The position numbers and the translations under genes were made by a program. From CAZMXP01 sp964570285 (GTDB lineage: Bacteria; Planctomycetota; PLA2): a stretch of 64,000 bases of DNA. This document shows positions 58,235 to 64,000 of the stretch, piece by piece (within the stretch, counting starts at the first letter, position 1; every line of letters begins with the position of its first letter). Location: assembly GCA_964570285.1 (NCBI GenBank), contig CAZMXP010000011.1:1-64000 (forward strand), read 5' to 3'. The notes under the pieces are model-generated. The model worked only from the letters and a program-made list of their open reading frames with translations, had not been told where the DNA came from and ran no database searches.

Positions 58235-59542
58235 CTATCGCAGTTCGCGCACGCGCAGGCCGGTGAAGGTCGCCTGGCCCGCGTGGAACCCGATGGCGAC
58301 CGGCGCGGGGGTGTCGTCGACCTCGCCCTCGGCGAGGCGGAAGCCGTCGACCCAGACCTCCATCCGCTGGCCCCGCCGGACGAGCAGCAGGTCGATCTCG
58401 CCGGTGGACGGCACGGTCATCTGCGCGCTCATCGCGCTGCCGGTCCCGTTGCGGTAGACGAAGGTGCCGTTGGCGACGACCAGCGCGCAGCAGCCCTCGC
58501 CGAGCTGGATCTGCACGCCGCCGAGGATGCCCTCGGTGCGGATGCGCGCGCGCACCGCGCAATCGCGGTACCTCCTCGTGCCGACGTCGCAGAGGTGCCA
58601 CTCCGCCCCGGCGTTCGAGGCGCGGATCGACTCGCCCTCGCGCTCCCACGTCGTCTTGTCGCGCGGCGCGAGCGGCTCGCCCGCGAGCGCCTTCCACTGC
58701 TTCGGCTTGCCGAGGAGTTCCTCCGGCAGCCGCAGGTCGGGATCGGCCGCGTGCACGGTGAAGCGTGCCGCCTCGCCGCGCCGCTGCCGCAGCAGCGTCT
58801 CCACCTCGGGGCGGACCTCGTAGGCGTCGACCGCCTTCTGCCAGGACCTCTCGAGCGCCGCCTCGCCGCTGCCGAACGCCTGGTCCGCCGGCGTGCCGGT
58901 GTAGTAGGCCTTCACCTTCCTGATGCCGTGCGCGTCGATCAGGTGGCGCACGAAGCTGCCCGCGACGTCGTACGCGTTGAACCCCGGGTGCGCCGCGAGC
59001 CACCCGTAGAAGTCGCCGCGCAGGAAGGTCGAGAGGGCGGGGATCTCGCCCCTCGATCGATAGTGCTTCGCGACCGCATGCACATGCACGCCGTGCACGT
59101 GCTCGAGCAGCGCGTTCGCGAGCCCCTCGGCGAGGAACATGCCGCGCGCCTCGCTGCCCGAGCGCGGAAGCTGTGCCGCGACAAGATGCACCATCTCGTG
59201 GAAGCGCGTCTGGTCGTCGCCGTAGGGGAGGTGGGACTCGCGCCCCGTCGAGAAGCCGCCCACCCCCTTCACGCCGGTGATCAGCGCGAGTTCGGTCGCG
59301 TCGTCGTAGAGGAAGAGCGTAAAACGCCCCTCCGGGGTCCACTCGAGCAGGCCCGCGATGCGCTCGAGGTCGCGCCCCGCCATCGCCGCGTCCCGCTCCG
59401 CGTTCGCCGCCGCGCGCGAGCCCGGCCGGTAGCGCACGTCGAGGCCCCTTCCCGCGAGCTGCCCCGTGTGGGTCAGCTCCGCGCCCGCGCTCGCCGCCGC
59501 CGCGAGGCAGCAGGCCGAGAGAAGTACCCGGAGCGGACGCAT
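58235..59542 (-). CDS. Secreted gluzincin-type metallopeptidase with DUF1080-like C-terminus
   Basis: 435 residues. Signal peptide (MRPLRVLLSACCLAAAASAG). Zinc motif HEMVH (His115, Glu116, His119) and a third ligand Glu in FLAEGLANA (Glu140), the gluzincin layout. The C-terminal 150 residues have a concanavalin-like/DUF1080 pattern: AVRARIRTEGILGGVQIQLGE and EGEVDDTPAPVAIGFHAGQATFTGLRVRE. May target peptides or bind glycans. TATCCT 7 nt before ATG; next to the G10-CGC-G9 tract. Confidence 0.83.
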   Translation of the reverse strand: MRPLRVLLSACCLAAAASAGAELTHTGQLAGRGLDVRYRPGSRAAANAERDAAMAGRDLERIAGLLEWTPEGRFTLFLYDDATELALITGVKGVGGFSTGRESHLPYGDDQTRFHEMVHLVAAQLPRSGSEARGMFLAEGLANALLEHVHGVHVHAVAKHYRSRGEIPALSTFLRGDFYGWLAAHPGFNAYDVAGSFVRHLIDAHGIRKVKAYYTGTPADQAFGSGEAALERSWQKAVDAYEVRPEVETLLRQRRGEAARFTVHAADPDLRLPEELLGKPKQWKALAGEPLAPRDKTTWEREGESIRASNAGAEWHLCDVGTRRYRDCAVRARIRTEGILGGVQIQLGEGCCALVVANGTFVYRNGTGSAMSAQMTVPSTGEIDLLLVRRGQRMEVWVDGFRLAEGEVDDTPAPVAIGFHAGQATFTGLRVRELR

Positions 59543-59549
59543 CCCCACG

Positions 59550-59555
59550 AGGATA
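59550..59555 (-). promoter_or_regulatory. -10 box of the metallopeptidase gene, near-leaderless
   Basis: TATCCT ends 7 nt before the ATG at 59542, immediately next to the G-tract 59559-59580. Confidence 0.55.
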
Positions 59556-59558
59556 GCC

Positions 59559-59580
59559 GGGGGGGGGGCGCGGGGGGGGG
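59559..59580 (+). repeat. Longest double G-tract element (G10-CGC-G9)
   Basis: Between the metallopeptidase gene start and the end of the 59583 gene, three bases from that stop codon. Confidence 0.7.
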
Positions 59581-59582
59581 CG

Positions 59583-59870
59583 CTACGCGCGGCCGAGGTC
59601 GTGCCTGACCGCCGCCCGCGGCGAGTCGACGGCGCCCTTGTGGAGCACGACGGCGACGTTGCGCGGCCCGCGCTTCCCCGGCTGGCGCGCCCACGCGTAG
59701 CAGCGCGTGCCCTCGAGCCACCCGTCGAGCTCGAAGACGTGCACCGGCCCGCTCCACTGCAGCTGCCCCTTCGCCGGGACGCGGACCTCGAGCGTCTCGA
59801 CATGCCGGCTGCCGCACCCGTGCAGCGTGCGGATCAGTTCGCGGATCGCGGAGAGGGAGGGCGCGCTCAT
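59583..59870 (-). CDS. Small conserved-type protein of unknown function
   Basis: 95 residues from ATG 59870. Pattern: SAIRELIRTLHGCGSRHVETLEVRV, GPVHVFELDGWLEGTRCYAWARQ, NVAVVLHKGAVDSPRAAVRHDL. Reads like a small alpha/beta domain with a Cys-containing HGCGS turn. No family recognised. In tandem just upstream of the metallopeptidase gene, 40 bases apart. Confidence 0.6.
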   Translation of the reverse strand: MSAPSLSAIRELIRTLHGCGSRHVETLEVRVPAKGQLQWSGPVHVFELDGWLEGTRCYAWARQPGKRGPRNVAVVLHKGAVDSPRAAVRHDLGRA

Positions 59871-60028
59871 GCGTCCGGTTCGACACCCGGGCCCGCCCCG
59901 CGGTTCCCGGGGCCGTTGATCACCGCTCACCTGGCATCACGATGACCGCTGGTGCGCGCGAGGTTGCCGGTGGCGCGTGGTTACGAGGTTTCTCTGCATG
60001 ATCGGGGGGGGTTGGACGTAATGCCTGT
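59871..60028. other. Divergent intergenic region
   Basis: 158 bases between the 59583 gene and the hydrolase paralogue 3; includes CGTAAT (60017-60022) 6 nt before GTG 60029. Nothing else clear. Confidence 0.35.
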
Positions 60029-61777
60029 GTGCGCGCGCTGCTCCTCCTGCTCGTCGCCGCCGGTTTCCCGGCGCGGCCGTCCCCCGAGCCCCCCGGACAT
60101 CGCAGCGTGCTGCTCGTGACGATCGATGCCCTTCGCGCCGACGCGGCGGGCGCGGGGAAGGGCACGCCCGGCATCGAGGCCTTCCTGCGGGAGGCGACGC
60201 ACTTCCGCACGGCGCGCACGCCGGTGCCGCAGACGGTGCCGGCCCACACGACGATGATGACGGGGCTCGACCCGCTCGTGCACGGCGTCGTCGGCAACTT
60301 CTGCCCGCCTCTCGGGGCCGATCGCGGGTTCCCGCTGCTCGCCGAGGAGTTCCGCGGTGCCGGGCATGCGACGGCCGCGTTCCTGTCGAGCGCGCTGCTC
60401 GGTCGCGCGAGCGGCCTCGACCGCGGGTTCGAGCGCTTCGAGTGCCCCGAGATCGGGACGTGGCCGTGCGGCAGCGACATGCCCGCGGCGGAGCGGGTGC
60501 GGGGGTCGCTCGACTGGCTCGGCGGGCTCGCGCCCGGACGGCTCTACTTCCTGTGGGTGCATCTGCGGCTGCCCGGCGCCGGGGCGGACCGCGAACGCTA
60601 CGCCGCGGAGGTGCGGCGCGCGGATGGGGCGTTCGCGCGGCTGCTTCAGGCGGTCGGCGGCGAGGCGGTCGTGCTGCTCGCGTCGGCCCACGGGGAGGGG
60701 CTCGGGGAGCACGGCGAGGCGACCCACGGCAACCTCTGCTACTCGACGACGATGGATGTCTTCCTCGCCGCGCGGGCGCCCGGCCTCGCGCGGGGCGCCG
60801 CCGACGGGACGCTGCACACGCTGCACGGCGTGGCGCCGAGCCTGCGCACGTGGGCGGGCCTCGCGGAGGGGGGGCTCGCGCCGCTCGCCGCGCCGGGCGG
60901 CGGCATCGCCACCGGCGCGTCGCTGCGCGCCCACCGCGTGCACGGCTGGGGGCAGGCGCTGGTGGCCTTCGACGGCCGCTGGGCGCTCGTCGAGAGCGGC
61001 CCTTCGGTGCAACTCTTCGACCGCGCGGGCGACCCCGGCGAGACGCGCCCGCTCGACCCGCGCGCGCATGCCGCCTTCGGCCGGCTCGACGGCGCGCTCG
61101 CCGCCTATCGCGCGTTTGGCCGCCGGGCGGGGGACGGCCGGCGCGCGTACGAGGACCGCCCGTCGCCCTACATCGCCGCGCGCCGTCCGGTGACGGAACT
61201 GCTCGACCGCGCGCAGAACGCGAGGCTGCGCGACCCGGCGACGGGCTTCGCCTTCCTCGACGCGCTCGCCGCCGCGAGGGTGCAACTGCGCGCGGGGGTC
61301 GCCGAGCGCCGCGTGGAGCCGATCCGGGCCGCGATCGGGCAGCTCGAGCGCCTCGCCGCCACCGAACCGGTGAGCCCCGCGCCGTGGGAGCTGCTCGCGC
61401 AGGCCTGGTCCGCCATCGGCGAGATCGACGGCGCCGCCGTCGCGCACGCGCGCGCCGCCCGTGCCGCCGAGGAGGCGATCGCCCGCGGCTTCTCCGTGGC
61501 GCCCGTGCTCGACCTGCTGCTCTCGGGCGCGCTCGGGTCGAAGGACGTCGAGGCGTGCCGCAGGGCGCTCGACGTCGCGCTCGCGACGCCGATCGTGCCC
61601 GACCTCCACTGCGCCGAGGTGATGACCGAGGTCGCGCTGCTGCTCGACGCGCGCCCGGAGGGGCTCTCGCTGCTGAGCCGCGCCCGCGACGCGCTGCGCA
61701 GCCCGTCCGACGGCGCGCGCCTCGCCGACCTCGAGGCGCGGCTGCGCGGGCCCGCAGCGCCGCCGTCCGGCGGATAG
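60029..61777 (+). CDS. Sulfatase-superfamily protein, paralogue 3, with altered metal site
   Basis: 582 residues from GTG 60029; signal peptide RALLLLLVAAGFPARPS. Same family as the two minus-strand paralogues (TIDALRADAA, QTVPAHTTMMTG with Thr69, His73, HGWGQALVAFDG). Where those have NDHGEG or SDHGEG this one has SAHGEGLGEHGE: the metal-binding Asp is Ala. The Asp to Ala change probably lowers or abolishes hydrolysis, so a pseudoenzyme is possible. C-terminus has the same helical repeat. Stop TAG 61775-61777 overlaps the left arm of a long inverted repeat. Confidence 0.83.
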   Translation: MRALLLLLVAAGFPARPSPEPPGHRSVLLVTIDALRADAAGAGKGTPGIEAFLREATHFRTARTPVPQTVPAHTTMMTGLDPLVHGVVGNFCPPLGADRGFPLLAEEFRGAGHATAAFLSSALLGRASGLDRGFERFECPEIGTWPCGSDMPAAERVRGSLDWLGGLAPGRLYFLWVHLRLPGAGADRERYAAEVRRADGAFARLLQAVGGEAVVLLASAHGEGLGEHGEATHGNLCYSTTMDVFLAARAPGLARGAADGTLHTLHGVAPSLRTWAGLAEGGLAPLAAPGGGIATGASLRAHRVHGWGQALVAFDGRWALVESGPSVQLFDRAGDPGETRPLDPRAHAAFGRLDGALAAYRAFGRRAGDGRRAYEDRPSPYIAARRPVTELLDRAQNARLRDPATGFAFLDALAAARVQLRAGVAERRVEPIRAAIGQLERLAATEPVSPAPWELLAQAWSAIGEIDGAAVAHARAARAAEEAIARGFSVAPVLDLLLSGALGSKDVEACRRALDVALATPIVPDLHCAEVMTEVALLLDARPEGLSLLSRARDALRSPSDGARLADLEARLRGPAAPPSGG

Positions 61778-61840
61778 GAGCCTGTCCGGGTGATGGCTTT
61801 GAGCCACGCTTCTGGGCCAACCGGACCCGGACAGGCTCCT
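61776..61840. repeat. Long inverted repeat, REP-like
   Basis: Perfect 16-bp arms AGGAGCCTGTCCGGGT (61776-61791) and complement (61825-61840) around a 33-nt loop that itself contains TGGCTTTGAGCCA. Sits downstream of a gene and upstream of the AAA ATPase promoter. Likely a terminator or REP/BIME-like element. Confidence 0.7.
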
Positions 61841-61855
61841 GGGGGTCCCGGGGGG
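61841..61855 (+). repeat. Double G-tract element (G5-TCCC-G6)
   Basis: Directly abuts the inverted repeat and lies 14 nt upstream of the -35 box of the next gene. Confidence 0.55.
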
Positions 61856-61868
61856 TGACCGTGAACTG

Positions 61869-61897
61869 TTGAGATTCCTAAGGTACAACCTTAGAAT
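61869..61897 (+). promoter_or_regulatory. Promoter and palindromic operator of the AAA ATPase gene
   Basis: TTGAGA (61869-61874), 17-nt spacer, TAGAAT (61892-61897), then 8 nt to the ATG. The spacer contains CTAAGGT-ACA-ACCTTAG (61878-61894), a perfect 7-bp palindrome overlapping the -10 box, suggesting autoregulation by a repressor. Confidence 0.65.
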
Positions 61898-61905
61898 ACT
61901 CACAC

Positions 61906-63084
61906 ATGAGATACGTCGAGCGGGCTCTCGCCGGGGCGATCCTCCGGGCTGCCCGGCACTTCCCCGCGCTCCTCCTGACCGGCCCGCGACGGTCGGGCAA
62001 GACCACGCTGCTCCGGCGCCTCTTCCCGAAGGCCTCCTACGCCCTGCTCGAGGACCCCGATACGCTCGCGCGCGTGCGCACCGACCCCCGCGCCTTCCTC
62101 GCCGACCTGCGCCCGCCGGCGATCCTCGACGAGATCCAGGCGGCCCCCGAGATTCTCGACTACCTGCGCACGCGGATCGACGGTTCGCCGCAACGGAAGG
62201 GCCAGTGGCTGCTGACGGGTTCGCAGGAGTCCGCCCTCATGCGCGGCGTCACCGAGTCGATGGCCGGCCGGGCGGCCGTCCTGCAACTCCTGCCGCTGTC
62301 GCTGCGCGAGTCCCGCAAGGTCACGCTGCTGCGCGGCGGCTTCCCCGAGGTGGTGGCGGCGCCCGCGGGCGCGGGGCTCTGGTTCGGCTCCTACGTGCAG
62401 ACCTACCTCGAGCGCGACGTGCGCGCGGTGAGCGTGGTCAAGGACCTCCCGACGTTCCGCCGCTTCCTGTCGCTGCTCGCGAGCCGCTGCGGGACGCTGC
62501 TCAACCGGACGGATCTCGCGGCGCCGCTCGGCGTGTCGGTCCCGACGGTCACGCATTGGCTCGGGATCCTCGAGATCACCGCGCAGATCCTGCTCATCCC
62601 CCCCTTCTACGAGAGTTTCGGCAAGCGGCTCGTCAAGTCGCCGAAACTCTACTTCGCGGACCCGGGCCTCGCCGCGCACCTGCTCGGGATCGAGACGCGC
62701 GCGGCGATGGTGCGGTCGCCGTTCCGGGACCCGCTCTTCGAGGGGTTCGTCGCATCGGAGATCGCGAAGGCGCAGATCAACGCGGGCAAGAGGCGCGAGA
62801 TCTACTACTTCCGCGACCAGCAGGGGCTGGAGGTCGATTTCGTGGTTCCCCAGGGCGGGCGGAACCTGCTGCTGATCGAGGCGAAGGCTTCGGAGACCGT
62901 GCACCCCGGAATGGCCGAGCCCCTCGTGCGCCTCGCGAAGGCGGTGCGCGCATCCAGCGTCAGGAGCCTGCTCGTCCACGGAGGCAAGGTGCCCGACACC
63001 GCCGGCAGCGCGCTGCGCCCCGGCGTGCAGGCGGTGTCGATCTACGCCGACCCGACCGGGCGCGGCGTCCCGCGCTGGCCATGA
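61906..63084 (+). CDS. AAA_14/DUF4143 family ATPase
   Basis: 392 residues. Walker A GPRRSGKTT (26-34), Walker B AILDEIQ (72-78), LTGSQES sensor motif, then SPKLYFADPGLAAHLL and the C-terminal DUF4143 nuclease-like region: EIYYFRDQQGLEVDFVV (Asp-x-x-D-E-V-D-F pattern) and LLLIEAKASET (E-x-K). The family is frequently linked to toxin-antitoxin-like or defence loci. Upstream palindrome supports self-regulation. A/T-rich promoter contrasts with the GC-rich surroundings. Confidence 0.92.
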   Translation: MRYVERALAGAILRAARHFPALLLTGPRRSGKTTLLRRLFPKASYALLEDPDTLARVRTDPRAFLADLRPPAILDEIQAAPEILDYLRTRIDGSPQRKGQWLLTGSQESALMRGVTESMAGRAAVLQLLPLSLRESRKVTLLRGGFPEVVAAPAGAGLWFGSYVQTYLERDVRAVSVVKDLPTFRRFLSLLASRCGTLLNRTDLAAPLGVSVPTVTHWLGILEITAQILLIPPFYESFGKRLVKSPKLYFADPGLAAHLLGIETRAAMVRSPFRDPLFEGFVASEIAKAQINAGKRREIYYFRDQQGLEVDFVVPQGGRNLLLIEAKASETVHPGMAEPLVRLAKAVRASSVRSLLVHGGKVPDTAGSALRPGVQAVSIYADPTGRGVPRWP

Positions 63085-63127
63085 GTACGAGTCGCGACTT
63101 CGATGCGCCCTGAGCAAGGGCGAGGAC

Positions 63128-63144
63128 GGGGGGGCGCGGGGGGG
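63128..63144 (+). repeat. Double G-tract element (G7-CGC-G7)
   Basis: Joins the 3' end of the ATPase gene region to the truncated HepT reading frame. Confidence 0.6.
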
Positions 63145-63149
63145 CGCCT

Positions 63150-63380
63150 CGACCGGATGATCGCACGCGGGTACCGAAGCGTGAGCTCTTCGATCTGCTG
63201 GCCCGCCACGGCTGGATCGGGACCGCGCTCGCTGCCGCGCTCAAGAACATGGCCGGTTTCCGGAACCTCGTGATCCACGGCTACGCGGACATCGATCCGG
63301 CCGGCGTCGAGAATGTCGTCCGCGGCCACCTCGACGACCTGCTGGCGTTCGCGCGCGCCATCCGAGCGCGGATTCCGTAG
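63150..63380 (+). pseudogene. HepT-like (DUF86) toxin C-terminal fragment
   Basis: An open frame of 77 codons with no ATG, GTG or TTG start before the conserved part. It reads PKRELFDLLARHGWIGTALAA, then KNMAGFRNLVIHGYADIDPAGVENVVRGHLDDLLAF: the HepT RNase motif R-N-x-x-x-H (FRNLVIH). Full HepT proteins are about 130-140 residues, so the N-terminus and the partner antitoxin MntA are missing. A G-tract forms the left boundary. Probably a decayed toxin gene. Confidence 0.65.
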
Positions 63381-63390
63381 CGGACCCCGC

Positions 63391-64000
63391 TCAGTCGGTC
63401 CGCAGGCAGCGCAACTCCTCGACGATCGAGCCGGCGCCGACGGTGACCGCGGTGCCCTCGTCGAGCCCGTAGTCGTCCACCTTGTGACGCCACCTGACCG
63501 CGCCGCCGGTGAGCCCGACGACGAAGCCCCTGCCGTCGTGGTGGTCGTCGCTGTCATCGCAGAGGAGCACCTTCGGCGGCAGCGAGCGCCGCTCGGCCGC
63601 GCAGGCCGGGTCGAGCTGGTCCCTGCCCGCGTAGGAGGTCAGATGGCCGCGCCCGCCGGGCTTCGAGAGGTCGAGGTCGTGGTAGGCGGCGGCGCCGCCA
63701 GCCTTCGCGAGGCTCTCCCTCTCATCGCCGGGGCAGAAGAGCAGTTCCAGGCTGTCCTCGCCGACCAGATCCCCCTTCGTCACGAGGTAGAGCAGCAGAT
63801 CGGGGCCGCGATAGGCGGGGTAGGTCGCTCCGGCGCTCACCTCGAGAAGTCCGACGAGTTGTTTGACGTTGTTCATGCAGTCCGTCTTCATTGGGCTCTC
63901 GTGGCCTAACAACGGAACCAGCGTGACGACGACGCCCGCGGCGACGATCAGCAGGACGATGAGCATGATCCCCTCGATCGTGCTCAGCCCGCGCTCGGCC
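63391..64000 (-). CDS. Type IV pilin/pseudopilin-like protein (5' end outside window)
   Basis: Partial: the frame is open to the window edge. Visible text begins AERGLSTIEGIMLIVLLIVAAGVVV, a prepilin signal (GLSTIE, Glu5) and hydrophobic helix, followed by DCMNNVKQLVGLLEVSAG, the pattern of the planctomycete-like pseudopilin family (often DUF1559-type). The C-terminus has LLCDDSDDHHDGRGFVVGLTGGAVRWRH. Role: secretion or pilus assembly. Confidence 0.75.
   Translation of the reverse strand, partial: AERGLSTIEGIMLIVLLIVAAGVVVTLVPLLGHESPMKTDCMNNVKQLVGLLEVSAGATYPAYRGPDLLLYLVTKGDLVGEDSLELLFCPGDERESLAKAGGAAAYHDLDLSKPGGRGHLTSYAGRDQLDPACAAERRSLPPKVLLCDDSDDHHDGRGFVVGLTGGAVRWRHKVDDYGLDEGTAVTVGAGSIVEELRCLRTD

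Noticed and set aside
61906..63380. A complete toxin-antitoxin operon formed by the DUF4143 ATPase and HepT fragment
   Set aside because: HepT is truncated and MntA is missing, and the ATPase is not its partner; proximity is likely a relic.

Overview
This is a 64 kb window from a very GC-rich, gene-dense bacterial chromosome. An outer-membrane porin, many lipoproteins, an exported superoxide dismutase, several sets of type IV/type II pseudopilins, sulfatase-like hydrolases and paralogous secreted TPR, carboxypeptidase-regulatory-like and squalene-cyclase-like proteins point to an uncultured, Planctomycetota-like Gram-negative organism. This is inferred from gene content, because no rRNA, tRNA or universal marker is present to settle it. 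Genes lie on both strands in short runs, with many convergent and divergent pairs and 4-bp stop/start overlaps.

The main discovery is that the window is rich in selenoproteins that ordinary gene calling would split or truncate. Six genes carry seven in-frame TGA codons placed at redox or metal-binding Cys positions. (1) An AhpD-like lipoprotein with CxxU (13275-13931). (2) A thioredoxin-fold lipoprotein with UxxC (13961-14479). (3) A heavy-metal-associated-domain-like lipoprotein whose CxxC is UxxU, a double selenocysteine (14551-15030). (4) A redoxin with a C-terminal Sec (15094-15762). (5) A UPPC thioredoxin-like/HEAT-like protein (46661-48472). (6) A thioredoxin-like/TPR protein (49188-50183) inside a response regulator-kinase-selenoprotein-superoxide dismutase operon. 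Each TGA is followed, in RNA, by a short hairpin with a G in the first two apical-loop positions at a distance typical of bacterial SECIS elements; the double-Sec gene has two such hairpins. TGA is also used as a normal stop elsewhere, so global recoding is unlikely. No selA, selB, selC or selD lies in the window.

A second signal is promoter architecture. A TANNNT -10 box lies exactly 6 nt (sometimes 7-9) before the start codon of about twenty genes on both strands. Such transcripts would be leaderless or nearly so, and four of the six selenoprotein genes follow this rule. G-tract elements (two runs of 5-10 G split by CGC, CCC, CC or CTC) recur about every 2 kb and often sit just upstream of these -10 boxes.

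Layout: 1-0.8 kb pseudopilin operon; 0.9-5 kb CheB, DUF2254-like and FHA proteins; 5-10 kb TPR protein and two-component system; 10-13 kb lipoprotein, kinase-like protein, RsgA; 13-15.8 kb selenoprotein cluster; 15.8-21.2 kb two multi/di-haem c-type proteins, porin and vanadium haloperoxidase-like protein; 21.4-23.8 kb cysteine-less TlpA-like protein and arsR-arsM; 23.8-35 kb mixed secreted and housekeeping enzymes; 35-44 kb VWA, peptidase-like, beta-propeller and unknown secreted proteins; 44-46.5 kb three-gene pilin operon; 46.6-52.2 kb selenoproteins with two-component/SOD operon; 52-62 kb carboxypeptidase-regulatory-like protein, MITE-like element, three sulfatase-superfamily paralogues and a metallopeptidase; 61.9-64 kb AAA/DUF4143 ATPase with an operator-like palindrome, a HepT fragment and a partial pilin.

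The genes suggest an organism that invests in extracytoplasmic thiol/selenol redox control, metal/arsenic handling and secreted hydrolases. Functions named below are from recognisable motifs; pathway links are inferences.
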